Both the position numbers and the translations under genes were made by a program. Of a DNA stretch of 64,000 nucleotides, positions 39,752 to 49,294 are shown one piece after another. The stretch is taken from contig NZ_JBHSAP010000009.1 in NCBI RefSeq assembly GCF_042650125.1, positions 558,001 through 622,000 of the forward strand, read 5' to 3'. The stretch is from Salinithrix halophila. Lineage in GTDB: Bacteria > Bacillota > Bacilli > Thermoactinomycetales > DSM-45169. Within the stretch, counting starts at the first letter, position 1. Each line of letters starts with the position of its first letter. The notes under the pieces were generated by a model that was not told the DNA's origin, did no database searches, and saw only the letters and a list, made by a program, of their open reading frames with translations.

Positions 39752-40896
39752 ATGACCGCTCCCTCCTCATCCATAGCGACGATTTCTTAACCTATCGTTT
39801 TAGCGACACCCACCCCTTCAACAATCGGCGGTTGGAATTGACACTGGATTTAATCCGTTCCTTGGACCTCCTTTCTGACGAGGAATTGATCGCTCCTCGC
39901 CCAGCTAATGACAACGATCTGTCCCTCGTCCATGACCCGGATTTCATCGAAACAGTAAAACAGGCGGATAGCGGAAACCTCCCGATCGAACGATTGGAGT
40001 CGTATGGCCTCTCCACCGAGGATAATCCGGTTTTCCCCGGGATCCATGACGCTTCCGCTCTCGTCGTCGGCGGTACCTTGACAGCGGCGAAAGCTGTCAT
40101 GTCTGGACAGGCCGACCACGCCCTCAACTTATCCGGTGGATTGCACCACGCCCTTCGCGGCAAGGCGTCGGGTTTCTGCATTTATAATGATGCTTCCGTA
40201 GCTATTGCCTGGATGCGAAAAGCCTATGACGCTCGGGTGATGTACATCGACACCGATGCCCATCACGGGGATGGCGTCCAATGGTCTTTCTATAATGATC
40301 CTAATGTGCTCACGCTGTCGATCCATGAGACAGGCCGCTACCTATTCCCGGGAACCGGCCATGTCTATGAACGGGGCCACGACATCGGCCTCGGCTCTTC
40401 CATCAACGTTCCATTGGATGCGTTTACAGAGGACGCTTCCTTTTTAGATACCCTCCACCGTGTGGTACCGGAGGTAGCACGGCACTTTAAGCCTGACGTC
40501 ATCTTGTCCCAGAACGGCTGCGATGCTCACCACTACGACCCGTTGACCCACCTTTCCGGTACGATGCGGCTATACCGGGAAATCCCGAAATTGGTCCATG
40601 AACTGGCCCACGAATGGTGTGATGGCCGCTGGATCGCCGTCGGAGGGGGAGGGTACGATATCTGGCGAGTTGTTCCGAGGGCCTGGACCTATCTCTGGGC
40701 AGAGCTCTCCCACCGTCCCCTGGATAAGACCTCCTTACCCAAAGCCTGGCTGGAGCGCTGGAAGAAAGAAAGTCCCGTCGACCTTCCCGCCACCCTCCAC
40801 GATCCAGACGGTCTCTTTGACCCCATTCCTCGTCGGGAAGAGATTACACAGAAGAACGCCTTAATCGTGAACCAGGTATTGCAATTTTTCGAGTGA
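39748..40896 (+). CDS. acuC: AcuC, zinc-dependent protein deacetylase
   Basis: 382 residues, class I/II histone-deacetylase fold. Catalytic and zinc-binding segments: NLSGGLHHALRGKASGFCIY, MYIDTDAHHGDGVQWSFYND, LSQNGCDAHHYDPLTHLS and VGGGGYDI. It removes the acetyl group from AcsA and so restores acetyl-CoA synthesis. ATGA overlap with acuB indicates coupled translation. Confidence 0.95.
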   Translation: MNDRSLLIHSDDFLTYRFSDTHPFNNRRLELTLDLIRSLDLLSDEELIAPRPANDNDLSLVHDPDFIETVKQADSGNLPIERLESYGLSTEDNPVFPGIHDASALVVGGTLTAAKAVMSGQADHALNLSGGLHHALRGKASGFCIYNDASVAIAWMRKAYDARVMYIDTDAHHGDGVQWSFYNDPNVLTLSIHETGRYLFPGTGHVYERGHDIGLGSSINVPLDAFTEDASFLDTLHRVVPEVARHFKPDVILSQNGCDAHHYDPLTHLSGTMRLYREIPKLVHELAHEWCDGRWIAVGGGGYDIWRVVPRAWTYLWAELSHRPLDKTSLPKAWLERWKKESPVDLPATLHDPDGLFDPIPRREEITQKNALIVNQVLQFFE

Positions 40897-40909
40897 TCCT
40901 TTCTATAAG

Positions 40910-40951
40910 AAAAAGGCAACGCCCGCCAACATCACGGACGTTGCCTTTTTT
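40910..40951. terminator. bidirectional terminator acuC/xylH
   Basis: AAAAAGGCAACG and CGTTGCCTTTTTTT around a 17-base loop. Confidence 0.85.
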
Positions 40952-40969
40952 TGGAGGGAGGGATGATTG

Positions 40970-42169
40970 CTATGAGGATTGTTTCCTCCGCCGGCTGTAC
41001 ATATCTAACCAGACAGCAAAAATCAGCACACTTCCCTTGACAATATACTGCCAAAAGCTCTCCATATTCATAATGCTCATCCCATTGTCCAAGGAGGCCA
41101 TGACCAGGGCTCCGATCACCGCTCCAAAAATCGTGCCCGCTCCTCCCATGAGGCTGGTTCCGCCAATAACACAGGCAGCGATCGCGTCCAATTCATACAT
41201 GGTCCCCGCCCCGATCGTGGCGGCATTGACACGGGAGGTTAACACAATTCCCGTGATGGAAGCGAGCAGGCCGCTGAGAACAAAAACCCACATAATCCGT
41301 TTACGGACATGGATCCCCGATAGTCGGGCTGCATCCTGGTTTCCTCCGATGGCATACACATGCCGGCCAAACCGGGTTTTTTTCGCAATGAATGTGAACA
41401 AAACCGCCAGCATCAATACCAAAACGATGGGGAAGGGAATCCCTTTGTAACTGTTCATCACACCGACAAACGTACCAACCAACGCAACCGTCAACAAAAC
41501 CTTTCCGACATCGAGAGCAAGCGGATCCAGAGCTAACCCGTAACCCTTTCGTGAACGACGCCGATTCCACGTGCTGAAAGCGGCCACCACCGTTACGAGT
41601 GCTGCCAATCCCCATCCGATCTCCATGGGAAGGTAAGAAGAACCGATCGATTTGAAGCTGTCGGACAAGGGTGCGATGGTGGACCCTTCGGTGATTCCCA
41701 TGAGAAGCCCCCGAAACGCCATCATCCCCCCCAGCGTAACAATAAACGCCGGTACTGCTTGGTAAGCGACCCACCATCCCTGAAACAGTCCAATCAACAC
41801 ACCGACGAGCATCGTGACCAACACCGCCGGAACCGTATCCCAGTCATACCATACCTGGAGAATGGCAGCGACACCGCCGGTCAAACCGACGACAGAACCG
41901 ACGGATAAATCGATATGGCCCGCCACGATAACCAGGAGCACCCCAATCGCCAGAATCGAGGTTACCGACATCTGTAAAAAGAGATTGGAGAGATTGCGCG
42001 GAGATAAGAAATATTCATTGGACAGCGAAAAAAGAACCCAAATACCCAACAATGCAGCGATCATCGTATAGGCCCGCAAGTCCATTTTTCCTATCAAGGC
42101 CAATCGTGTCTTTTTGACGGGGGTGTGGGAATCGGATTCAACACCCTGATTTTGCACATTGACGTCCAT
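40970..42169 (-). CDS. xylH: sugar ABC transporter permease (XylH/GguB type)
   Basis: 399 residues, about ten helices. Family motifs ILAIGVLLVIVAGHIDLSVG near the N-terminus and IGGTSLMGGAGTIFGAVIGA near the C-terminus. Together with the ATPase and the XylF-like binding protein it forms an importer for xylose or a related aldose. The start is the ATG four bases after the xylG stop side; upstream in-frame codons lie inside xylG. Confidence 0.9.
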   Translation of the reverse strand: MDVNVQNQGVESDSHTPVKKTRLALIGKMDLRAYTMIAALLGIWVLFSLSNEYFLSPRNLSNLFLQMSVTSILAIGVLLVIVAGHIDLSVGSVVGLTGGVAAILQVWYDWDTVPAVLVTMLVGVLIGLFQGWWVAYQAVPAFIVTLGGMMAFRGLLMGITEGSTIAPLSDSFKSIGSSYLPMEIGWGLAALVTVVAAFSTWNRRRSRKGYGLALDPLALDVGKVLLTVALVGTFVGVMNSYKGIPFPIVLVLMLAVLFTFIAKKTRFGRHVYAIGGNQDAARLSGIHVRKRIMWVFVLSGLLASITGIVLTSRVNAATIGAGTMYELDAIAACVIGGTSLMGGAGTIFGAVIGALVMASLDNGMSIMNMESFWQYIVKGSVLIFAVWLDMYSRRRKQSS

Positions 42170-42173
42170 ACCC

Positions 42174-43688
42174 TCAACGACCTCCTGTAGCAGCATGCAT
42201 GATTTTTTCCTGTGTGGCTTCTTCCCTCGACCACTCGGCGGTGATACGCCCTTCATACATGACGTAAATTCGATCACTCATCCCGAGGATTTCCGGGAGT
42301 TCGGAGGAAACCATCAAGATCGAAACACCTTCAGCGGCCAGCCGGTTCATGATCTGATAGATTTCAAATTTGGCCCCGACATCGATCCCCCGAGTCGGTT
42401 CATCCAAAATCAACAGTCGCGGATGAGTCATCAGCCATTTACCCAGCACGACTTTTTGCTGGTTTCCTCCACTCAGCGTTCCCACTGTCGTTTCCATGGA
42501 TGGTGTTTTAACGCGAAGCTCCTCAGAAGATTGTTGCACTCGATGAATCTCTTCATTGTCCCGCAGCACCCCAAACCGGTGCAGATGATCCAAATGAGCC
42601 AGGGATGTATTGGTTTTGACATCCATCCCTAGCACCAACCCCGTGCGCTTCCGATCCTCTGTCACGAAAGCCAACCCATGGCGAATCGCATCTTTGGGAG
42701 AACGGATCCGTATTTTTTTCCCATCCATCCGGACTTCACCTGTGCTTTTCCCTGGATAGGCACCGAACAGACTTGCGACCAATTCTGTCCTCCCAGCTCC
42801 CATCAACCCGGCAATGCCGACAATCTCCCCCCTTCTTACGTCAAGAGAAACATCTCGGATCCTTTCTTTTCCATCCACAGGATTGTAAACCGTATAATCG
42901 CGAACGGTTAAAACCTCATCCCCTGGGCTTCTCTTTGTCTCCGGAAAACGGTCGGTCAGTTCCCGCCCCACCATATGGGCAATCACCTGGGCTTCTGACA
43001 ATTCATGGGCCGGATAGGTTCCAACTGTTTTTCCATCCCGCAATATGGTGATGGAATCCGAAATTTCGAAAACCTCATCCAACTTGTGCGAAATGTAGAT
43101 ACAGGTCACACCCCGCTCCTTCAACTGCTGCAAAAGCCGCATTAAAACCTGCACTTCCGTCTCGGTCAAAGCGGCCGTCGGTTCATCCAAGAGAAGGATA
43201 TCCGCCTTTTTAGAAATCGCCTTGGCGATCTCGACCAGCTGCTGTTGTCCGATACCGAGGTCACCGACCGTTTCTTCCGGCCCAACCTCTTTCATCCCAA
43301 CTTCCTGCAACAACCGGTTGGCTTCCCGAAACACACGGTCCCTATCTACCATAGGACCGATCGTCGGCTCAGCGCCGAGGAAAATATTTTCGCCGACGGT
43401 CATTCCCTTAACCAATGCTAGCTCTTGGTGGATAATAGCAATTCCCGCCTTTTCGGCATCTCGAATCCCGGAAAACGCTCGCTCCTGACCATTAATCCGA
43501 ATGGCACCGTCAAAGGTTCCTGCTGGATACAAACCACTCAAAACTTTAATCAACGTGGATTTTCCCGCCCCATTTTCTCCACACAGAGCGTGAATCTCTC
43601 CTTTTTTAACACGTAGATTAACACGATCCAAAGCTTTGACACCGGGAAACGTTTTACTGACATCCTTCATTTCCAAAGCGTAAACCAT
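42174..43688 (-). CDS. xylG: sugar ABC transporter ATPase, two nucleotide-binding domains (XylG/MmsA)
   Basis: 504 residues with two ABC modules. First: Walker A GENGAGKSTLIK, signature LGIGQQQLVEIAK, Walker B ILLLDEPTA. Second: degenerate Walker A GLMGAGRTELVA, signature TLSGGNQQKVVLGKWL and LLILDEPTRGIDVGAK. This is the standard ribose/xylose ATPase layout. It lies between the binding-protein and permease genes. Confidence 0.93.
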   Translation of the reverse strand: MVYALEMKDVSKTFPGVKALDRVNLRVKKGEIHALCGENGAGKSTLIKVLSGLYPAGTFDGAIRINGQERAFSGIRDAEKAGIAIIHQELALVKGMTVGENIFLGAEPTIGPMVDRDRVFREANRLLQEVGMKEVGPEETVGDLGIGQQQLVEIAKAISKKADILLLDEPTAALTETEVQVLMRLLQQLKERGVTCIYISHKLDEVFEISDSITILRDGKTVGTYPAHELSEAQVIAHMVGRELTDRFPETKRSPGDEVLTVRDYTVYNPVDGKERIRDVSLDVRRGEIVGIAGLMGAGRTELVASLFGAYPGKSTGEVRMDGKKIRIRSPKDAIRHGLAFVTEDRKRTGLVLGMDVKTNTSLAHLDHLHRFGVLRDNEEIHRVQQSSEELRVKTPSMETTVGTLSGGNQQKVVLGKWLMTHPRLLILDEPTRGIDVGAKFEIYQIMNRLAAEGVSILMVSSELPEILGMSDRIYVMYEGRITAEWSREEATQEKIMHAATGGR

Positions 43689-43719
43689 CGCCGGTCCCCC
43701 CTCTCTCCGTGAATAAAGC

Positions 43720-43744
43720 GGGGCAGGTCTTATGGGCCTGCCCC
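43720..43744 (-). terminator. stem-loop between xylF and xylG
   Basis: GGGGCAGG and CCTGCCCC pair around nine bases, followed only by a weak T-rich stretch. It probably protects the xylF 3' end or attenuates, giving excess binding protein. Confidence 0.6.
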
Positions 43745-43754
43745 CCCTTTGGTA

Positions 43755-44822
43755 TTATCCTTTTTTCGGCCACTTGCTCTTGGGAACGTTCTTGTACACT
43801 TTTTTCATGGGATGATAGCCGTCCTTGATAATCGTGTCGGCCATATTTTCCTTCGTCACGGCGATAGGCTCCAGCAATATCGAGGGAACATCCATTTTCC
43901 CGTTATTCACTTTTGCATCCGGCTTCGGCTTTTTCCCTTTCCCCATCTCGACGGCAACTTCAGCCACCTTATCTGCCAGCTTTTTAATCGGCTTATATAC
44001 GGTCATGGTCTGTGTTCCTTCGACCACCCGCTGACATGCGGCCAATTCAGCGTCTTGTCCGGAGACAGGGACTTTACCGGCTAACCCTTGGGCTGCTAAT
44101 GCGCGGATAGCCCCACCAGCTGTTCCATCATTGGCAGCCAGTACCGCATCAATGTCGTTCTCATTGGCCGTCAATGCATTTTCCATGTTCTTCAAGGCTA
44201 CTTCCGGTGTCCATTCTTTGGTCCACTGATCGTAGACAATATCGATTTTTCCTTTCTTTACCATAGGCTTCAACACGTTCATCTGGCCTTTCTTGAAGAG
44301 GTGGGCGTTGTTATCCGTATCCGCCCCTTCAATTAGAGCGTATTTTCCTTTGGGTACGATTTTCGTAATCGCTTCCGCTTGCATTTCTCCGACCCGTTCG
44401 TTGTCGAAGGAGACGTATAGATCCACGTCAGCATTACGGATCAAACGATCGTACGAAATGACGGGAATGTCTGCTTGGTGGGCTTTGTCCACGATGGCCG
44501 CTGCCGCTTCGGCATTATGGGGTACCACCACCAATACATCGACCCCTTGCGTAATCAGGTTTTCTACCTGAGAAAGCTGGACGGCGTCATCACCGTTGGC
44601 TGCCTGAACTTTCACTTTGGCACCTAGCTTTTCTGCCTTCTTTACAAGCAGATCACGATCTCGTTGCCATCGCTCCTCTTGCAGGGTATCCATCGAAAAG
44701 CCGATGACCACCTCATCATCGGAGCCCTTACTCGCGCCACCTCCGGAGCTGCAAGCAGATGCGATGACACTGAAAAGAAGTGCAATTCCCATTAAAATGG
44801 CCCAACGTCTATGTCTTCTCAT
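43755..44822 (-). CDS. xylF: D-xylose-type sugar-binding lipoprotein XylF
   Basis: 355 residues from the ATG eight bases after AAAGGGGG. Lipobox VIASAC. The mature protein starts in the XylF way: VVIGFSMDTLQEERWQRDRD, then QSQ-like VENLITQGVDVLVVVPHNAE and VSGQDAELAACQRVVEGTQT. It captures xylose or a similar sugar outside the cell for XylGH. A cre-like site lies just before the gene, and a sensor system is encoded directly upstream. Confidence 0.92.
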   Translation of the reverse strand: MRRHRRWAILMGIALLFSVIASACSSGGGASKGSDDEVVIGFSMDTLQEERWQRDRDLLVKKAEKLGAKVKVQAANGDDAVQLSQVENLITQGVDVLVVVPHNAEAAAAIVDKAHQADIPVISYDRLIRNADVDLYVSFDNERVGEMQAEAITKIVPKGKYALIEGADTDNNAHLFKKGQMNVLKPMVKKGKIDIVYDQWTKEWTPEVALKNMENALTANENDIDAVLAANDGTAGGAIRALAAQGLAGKVPVSGQDAELAACQRVVEGTQTMTVYKPIKKLADKVAEVAVEMGKGKKPKPDAKVNNGKMDVPSILLEPIAVTKENMADTIIKDGYHPMKKVYKNVPKSKWPKKG

Positions 44823-44849
44823 CGGTATTGCCCCCTTTGTAAAGAGATT

Positions 44850-44863
44850 TGCAATCGCTTTCA
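44850..44863 (-). promoter_or_regulatory. candidate cre site before xylF
   Basis: TGCAATCGCTTTCA (plus strand) matches TGNAANCGNWNNCA at every fixed position. It lies 28 bases before the xylF start, where CcpA binding would repress. Confidence 0.75.
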
Positions 44864-44902
44864 ATTAAGAATGTACCATTCCTAAAGGGGTCACCGGCGT
44901 GT

Positions 44903-44934
44903 AAATGCCTTCACTTTTTTTGAAATTGCTTCAC
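44903..44934 (-). promoter_or_regulatory. 20-bp-spaced direct repeats before xylF
   Basis: On the plus strand AAATGCCTTCAC (44903-44914) and AAATTGCTTCAC (44923-44934) agree at 10 of 12 bases with a period of 20, about two helical turns. Such paired half-sites are typical of AraC-type regulators; the YesN-like regulator encoded next door is the likely ligand. Confidence 0.6.
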
Positions 44935-45045
44935 TCTTTTGCACTCTCCCCTCCGAATCCTGTATCTCGATAAAGCAACACAGATGGGTAGCACTTTTTT
45001 GTTATTCCCTATCCGATCTTGCACATCTTTCGGCGTAGTCCAACC

Positions 45046-46617
45046 TTACGTGAGAGAATAGCGGCTCGGTGGAACTCCTGTCACCTTTTTGAACACACGG
45101 CTGAAATAATTCGGATCATGGTATCCCACCGCAAAACAGATCTCTTTCAGGCTCAATTCTCCCTCTCCAATCAGTTGTTTGGCCTTTTCGATTCGGACAT
45201 GGGTCAAATAGTCAATAAAGGTGATTCCACATTCTTCTTTCATTAATTTGCTGAAATAATACGGCGTCATCTTCACATGCTCCGCCACGGACTCCAATGT
45301 CAGTTGGTCAGGATAATGCTCCCGGATATAGGCCTTTGCCCGTTCCAGTCGTTTCTGTAGCCGGGACCGTCTTTGATTTCGTACACCATGGACCAATGCC
45401 AGCAAATACTGGCGGCCCAATTCGCGCAGTTCCCCGATCGTCTCCGAGCTTCGCAGCCGTTCCCACTCCAATCCGTCTGTTCCGGGGCCACTCATTCCCC
45501 GGTGCAGGAGGATCAGCAGTTCCATCAACCGGTTGCGGCAATCGTTCACCTTTCCCTTTGTTTCCAAAATGACCTTCTGAAAATACCGATCATACCGGTA
45601 CAACAATTGTTCGGCATCCGCTTCGCCCACCGCCTCCAGAACTTCTTTCTCAGCATCCAGCAAGGCCGCCCGGCCGGTGGCTACTTCACCGGATAAATCC
45701 TCAAACAACGCATACCTCGCAGGTAAGCCAGGGTCCCGGGAAGCCATCAAGGCTTCGAAATAAGACCTCCGCATCCCTTCCACTTTTCCCGAAACCGTTC
45801 CCGCACCGATGAACAATTCCTGATTCACCGTCTGTCTCAAGACCTGCACCATATGTCTGACGATACCGAGAATCCGTGCTTTGGCTGAAGGGCCCCCCGA
45901 TCCCTCCAGTTCTTCCCAAACCACGAATACCGGAATCTGCCTACCCGTCATGGGCCCAACGAAACAACGGGAGTCTTCCTGCTTCACACGATCTTTGATG
46001 ATCTCACAGGTTTGGCGAAGCTCTTCCATCGATGGATTTTCTTCTTTACCCGGCAAAAGGGAAATAACGAAAGCGAAACCGGCACCGATGCGAACTTGCA
46101 ACAACCGAGATAATTCCTCCCAACTGATATCGGACACGCGATCCAGCAAGAGGGACGCCACCAATTCCGTCTCCACCAAAGGTTGTACACGCATCCATTT
46201 ATCCTTTAAATCCAATTCCGTTTCTCGGCGGGACCGTTCCGTTTCGATTTCTCGAATGATTCGTTCGATCGCCTCTGCAACTTCCTTTTTAGACGCGGGC
46301 TTCAAAATATATTCCTTCACCCCTAGCCGCATGGCTTCTCGGGCGTACTGAAAATGGTCATAGGCTGTGATCATAATAAAATGAGTGTCCGGCTTTTGAC
46401 GGCGGATTTCCCGGACGGCCTCGATCCCGTCGATGCCGGGCATTTTGATATCCATCATGACAATATCCGGCTGTTTTTCTTCTGTCTGACGAATGGCAAC
46501 TCGGCCATTTTCCGCTTCCCCCACTACCTGAACCCGGTTAGGGAGAAGACGTTGAATCATGACCTGCATCGCCTCTCTTTCAATCGGTTCGTCATCCGCT
46601 ATGAGCAACGAGTACAT
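45046..46617 (-). CDS. response regulator, CheY receiver plus AraC-type HTH (YesN family)
   Basis: 523 residues from the ATG eight bases after AGGGAG. Receiver domain residues 1-120 with LIADDEP, phospho-acceptor in DIVMMDIKMPGIDG, and ITAYDHF/YILKPAS. A middle helical region follows, then the C-terminal AraC HTH (YIREHYPDQLTLESVAEHVK and EICFAVGYHDPNYFSRVFKK). It is the output of the sensor kinase encoded just upstream, overlapping it by 26 bases. Probable activator of xylFGH. Confidence 0.92.
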   Translation of the reverse strand: MYSLLIADDEPIEREAMQVMIQRLLPNRVQVVGEAENGRVAIRQTEEKQPDIVMMDIKMPGIDGIEAVREIRRQKPDTHFIMITAYDHFQYAREAMRLGVKEYILKPASKKEVAEAIERIIREIETERSRRETELDLKDKWMRVQPLVETELVASLLLDRVSDISWEELSRLLQVRIGAGFAFVISLLPGKEENPSMEELRQTCEIIKDRVKQEDSRCFVGPMTGRQIPVFVVWEELEGSGGPSAKARILGIVRHMVQVLRQTVNQELFIGAGTVSGKVEGMRRSYFEALMASRDPGLPARYALFEDLSGEVATGRAALLDAEKEVLEAVGEADAEQLLYRYDRYFQKVILETKGKVNDCRNRLMELLILLHRGMSGPGTDGLEWERLRSSETIGELRELGRQYLLALVHGVRNQRRSRLQKRLERAKAYIREHYPDQLTLESVAEHVKMTPYYFSKLMKEECGITFIDYLTHVRIEKAKQLIGEGELSLKEICFAVGYHDPNYFSRVFKKVTGVPPSRYSLT

Positions 46618-48100
46618 GGTGATCGCTCCCTTCATCCGGATAAAAAGGCATACGGAGGCGGACGAGCGTTCCCTTCTCCTCCTCTGATTCAATCGTCATC
46701 ACATCGTCTCGGGAATAAAACAGACAGAGACGCTTCAACACGTTTTGGACCCCCAGCCCGGTTGAATGCCCGGATGGACGAACGTTTCCTTCCGTTGCCG
46801 GATGCAATAAGCGGTGGACCGTTTCCGCATCCATCCCTTTCCCATTGTCTTTGATTTCCACCACCACATCTTCATGCTTTCGGTAGATGCGAACACCGAT
46901 CTCCGCTCCCGATTCACAATCCTCCACCCCGTGTATGAAGGCATTTTCTACCAGTGGTTGCAGGGTAAGAACGGGAAGGATGTGGGAAAGGCACGACTCT
47001 TCCACTTCCATGGACATCTGGACCCGATCCCGGAAGCGCGCCTTTTGGATGGCGAAATAATGCTGGACATGCTGAGCATCTTCTCTCAGAGCAACCGGGC
47101 GATCCATCCTTCTCAAATTGTAACGGAACATGCGGGAGACCGATTCGATCAGTCCACTTGCCTGTTCCGCCCCCTCCAAGTAGGCCAATTTGGAAATGGT
47201 ATTAAGCGTGTTAAACAAAAAATGGGGATGGATCTGGCTCTGCAATGCTTTCAGTTCCATTTCTTTCAACAGGTTTTGGACTTCGAGGTTTTTCACCCGC
47301 TGTTGTTGTAACGCCTTTTCCAGAGCAGCTTTTTCTTTCATTTCCTGGATCAGTTCTTTCAACCGCTGGCGCATTCGGTTGAAGGTTTCAGCCAGATAAT
47401 AGATTTCATCCCGACTTTTCACCTGGATGTCCTTACCGTCCAGGTTTCCACGGGAAATCTGTTTAGCCTCTCGGACTAACCGTTCGATCGGACGGGTGAT
47501 CCCACCCGCAAACCCGTAAGTAAACAATCCCGCTGTCAACAGAATGGAGATAAAAATAGCTGTGCTCATTGACTGCAACTGTCGGTTTCGTTCCACCATC
47601 CCGGCATAAAAAGGATAATATTGGGTCAATTCACTATCGATTAGATCCTGTGTCGTCTGAAGAATGAACTGGGAAAGCTGTGCAGCTTGCTCGTAATGAT
47701 AGGCCGATTGCGCATCATCATTCAGCCCTGAATAGCTCAATGCCAAGTCAGACTCTTTCAAAAAATTACGAATCATGTTGGAGTAATTACCTAACAATAT
47801 ATAATTCTTCTGATGCTGAATTTCCGGCACCAGACGTTCCTGTAGATCCAGCAGTTTTTCTCGGCGAAGTTGGTAGATCGTTCGGGTGTTCGGGGATTTT
47901 TCGTTTAGATTGGTGTTCAAAGCCTGTAAAACCTGGTCGGTTTGTTGCGAGACGTCATTCAACAACAAGAAGCGCTTAAAATTCCGGTTATATTCCTCTA
48001 CGGATTGCTGACTGCTGTCATATAGAACATAAGCCACTCCGTAAAGCAAGAGGATCACACAGAGAAAGAATGCCCACAATTTCGTTCGGAGGCGGATCAC
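46592..48100 (-). CDS. sensor histidine kinase, YesM/LytS type
   Basis: 502 residues starting at GTG after GGAGGAG. N-terminal helix, an outer domain of about 150 residues, a second helix (AIFISILLTAGLFTYGFAGG), HAMP linker (ITRPIERLVREAKQISRGNL), phospho-acceptor His in LQSQIHPHFLFNTLNTISKL, and ATPase boxes LVENAFIHGVED, DNGKGMD, GLGVQNV. It is coupled to the anchored binding protein upstream by a GTGA overlap, which suggests that the binding protein passes the sugar signal to the kinase. Confidence 0.93.
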   Translation of the reverse strand: MIRLRTKLWAFFLCVILLLYGVAYVLYDSSQQSVEEYNRNFKRFLLLNDVSQQTDQVLQALNTNLNEKSPNTRTIYQLRREKLLDLQERLVPEIQHQKNYILLGNYSNMIRNFLKESDLALSYSGLNDDAQSAYHYEQAAQLSQFILQTTQDLIDSELTQYYPFYAGMVERNRQLQSMSTAIFISILLTAGLFTYGFAGGITRPIERLVREAKQISRGNLDGKDIQVKSRDEIYYLAETFNRMRQRLKELIQEMKEKAALEKALQQQRVKNLEVQNLLKEMELKALQSQIHPHFLFNTLNTISKLAYLEGAEQASGLIESVSRMFRYNLRRMDRPVALREDAQHVQHYFAIQKARFRDRVQMSMEVEESCLSHILPVLTLQPLVENAFIHGVEDCESGAEIGVRIYRKHEDVVVEIKDNGKGMDAETVHRLLHPATEGNVRPSGHSTGLGVQNVLKRLCLFYSRDDVMTIESEEEKGTLVRLRMPFYPDEGSDHHVLVAHSG

Positions 48101-49077
48101 GGCGTCTCCTCCTTTTTCCGAAGGTCGTCCGATGTCTGCAACCGGACAGAGGTATGCATGTCTCGGTTCGGTTGCTTTCCTTTCAGGAGAGCCAGCATCG
48201 ATGTCACGGAGCGATATCCCATTTCATAGGGCTGCTGGACAACAACCACCTCTAACTTCCCTTCTTCCAGGTACCGCAGCGTCTGGGGAAGATCATCGAA
48301 GGCCATGATCACGACTTCTCCGATTTTCCCCCTTTCATCGGCCACTTCCACCAGACCGGAAGCATCGGATGCGCTGGTTCCGAAAAAACCCTTTACATCG
48401 GGATGAGCGTTGAAAATCTCCCCCGCTTTTTGGGAGGTCTTCTTCAATAAATGGGTCTCTTCCACCGCCACAATCCGAATCTTGGAGTGCTGACGAACGG
48501 CATCTTTGAACCCCTCAATCCGTTGTTTCATATTGTTTACTTTCTCACTGCTCGTGACGATCCCAACGTCGCCCTCTCCTCCCATCGCCTCCGCCATCTT
48601 TTCTCCTGCCAGATATCCGGCCCGATAGTTGTCCGTACCGACATAGGCGTATCGCTTGCTTCCCTTTATATCCGAATCCACCGTCAGCACTTGGATACCC
48701 CGATCCACTGCTTTGTTAATAACGGGAGTAAAATCTTGGTCAGTCAGCCCCTGAGTAATAATGCCATCTACCTGCGAGGCAACAGCCCTTTCGATCAATC
48801 CGACATGTTCTTCGATATTGGGACGTGCCGGGGCCTCAAACTCAATGACGACATCGTGGTCTGCGGCCGCTGCCCTCGCTCCTTTCTCCACTTCCTTCCA
48901 ATAGAGACTGCCCATCTCTTGGGAAATAAACACCAAGTGGAACTCTGGGTGATGGTGGATCGGTTTTCGATCCTGTGGCTTGTCCGCTTGTATGGCTTCT
49001 TGTGAAAAATAGACAGCGAAGCCCAAGGATACTGCCAACATCGTGACCGTGAGCACCAACAATCCTCTTCTGACCAT
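48097..49077 (-). CDS. membrane-anchored sugar-binding sensor protein (XylFII-like)
   Basis: 326 residues. N-terminal basic stretch and one hydrophobic helix (GLLVLTVTMLAVSLGFAVYF) without lipobox, then a type I periplasmic-binding domain (LVFISQEMGSLYWKEVEKGA, GIITQGLTDQDFTPVINKAV, YAYVGTDNYRAGYLAGEKMA, VIMAFDDLPQTLRYLEEGKL). Being anchored and translationally coupled to a kinase, it resembles XylFII of the XylFII-LytS-YesN xylose-sensing system of Clostridium rather than a transport protein. GGGGGGATC precedes the ATG; the upstream frame extension is rejected. Confidence 0.85.
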   Translation of the reverse strand: MVRRGLLVLTVTMLAVSLGFAVYFSQEAIQADKPQDRKPIHHHPEFHLVFISQEMGSLYWKEVEKGARAAAADHDVVIEFEAPARPNIEEHVGLIERAVASQVDGIITQGLTDQDFTPVINKAVDRGIQVLTVDSDIKGSKRYAYVGTDNYRAGYLAGEKMAEAMGGEGDVGIVTSSEKVNNMKQRIEGFKDAVRQHSKIRIVAVEETHLLKKTSQKAGEIFNAHPDVKGFFGTSASDASGLVEVADERGKIGEVVIMAFDDLPQTLRYLEEGKLEVVVVQQPYEMGYRSVTSMLALLKGKQPNRDMHTSVRLQTSDDLRKKEETP

Positions 49078-49141
49078 GACCCGATCCCCCCGAATGCCAG
49101 CTGTGTAGAAATCGCACTTTTTCCAGTATTCCGCTCCTTTA

Positions 49142-49171
49142 ATTATATCCAAACACGCGTGGTCGTCTAAA
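49142..49171 (-). promoter_or_regulatory. promoter of the three-component operon
   Basis: TTTAGA and TATAAT separated by 18 bases, about 65 bases before the start codon. Confidence 0.6.
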
Positions 49172-49212
49172 TTGAAACATATTCCAAGGGTGGGAGAACG
49201 GGAATAAACACC

Positions 49213-49246
49213 ACTCCCCCTGCCGGTACCCTTCGGCAGGGGGAGT
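49213..49246 (-). terminator. prfC terminator
   Basis: A 13-base stem ACTCCCCCTGCCG with its complement around an eight-base loop, followed by GGTGTTTATT on the minus strand. Confidence 0.78.
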
Positions 49247-49294
49247 GTATAATCGGATGGCTTAACACCCATAACAAAGCTTTTTTCCCGGACT

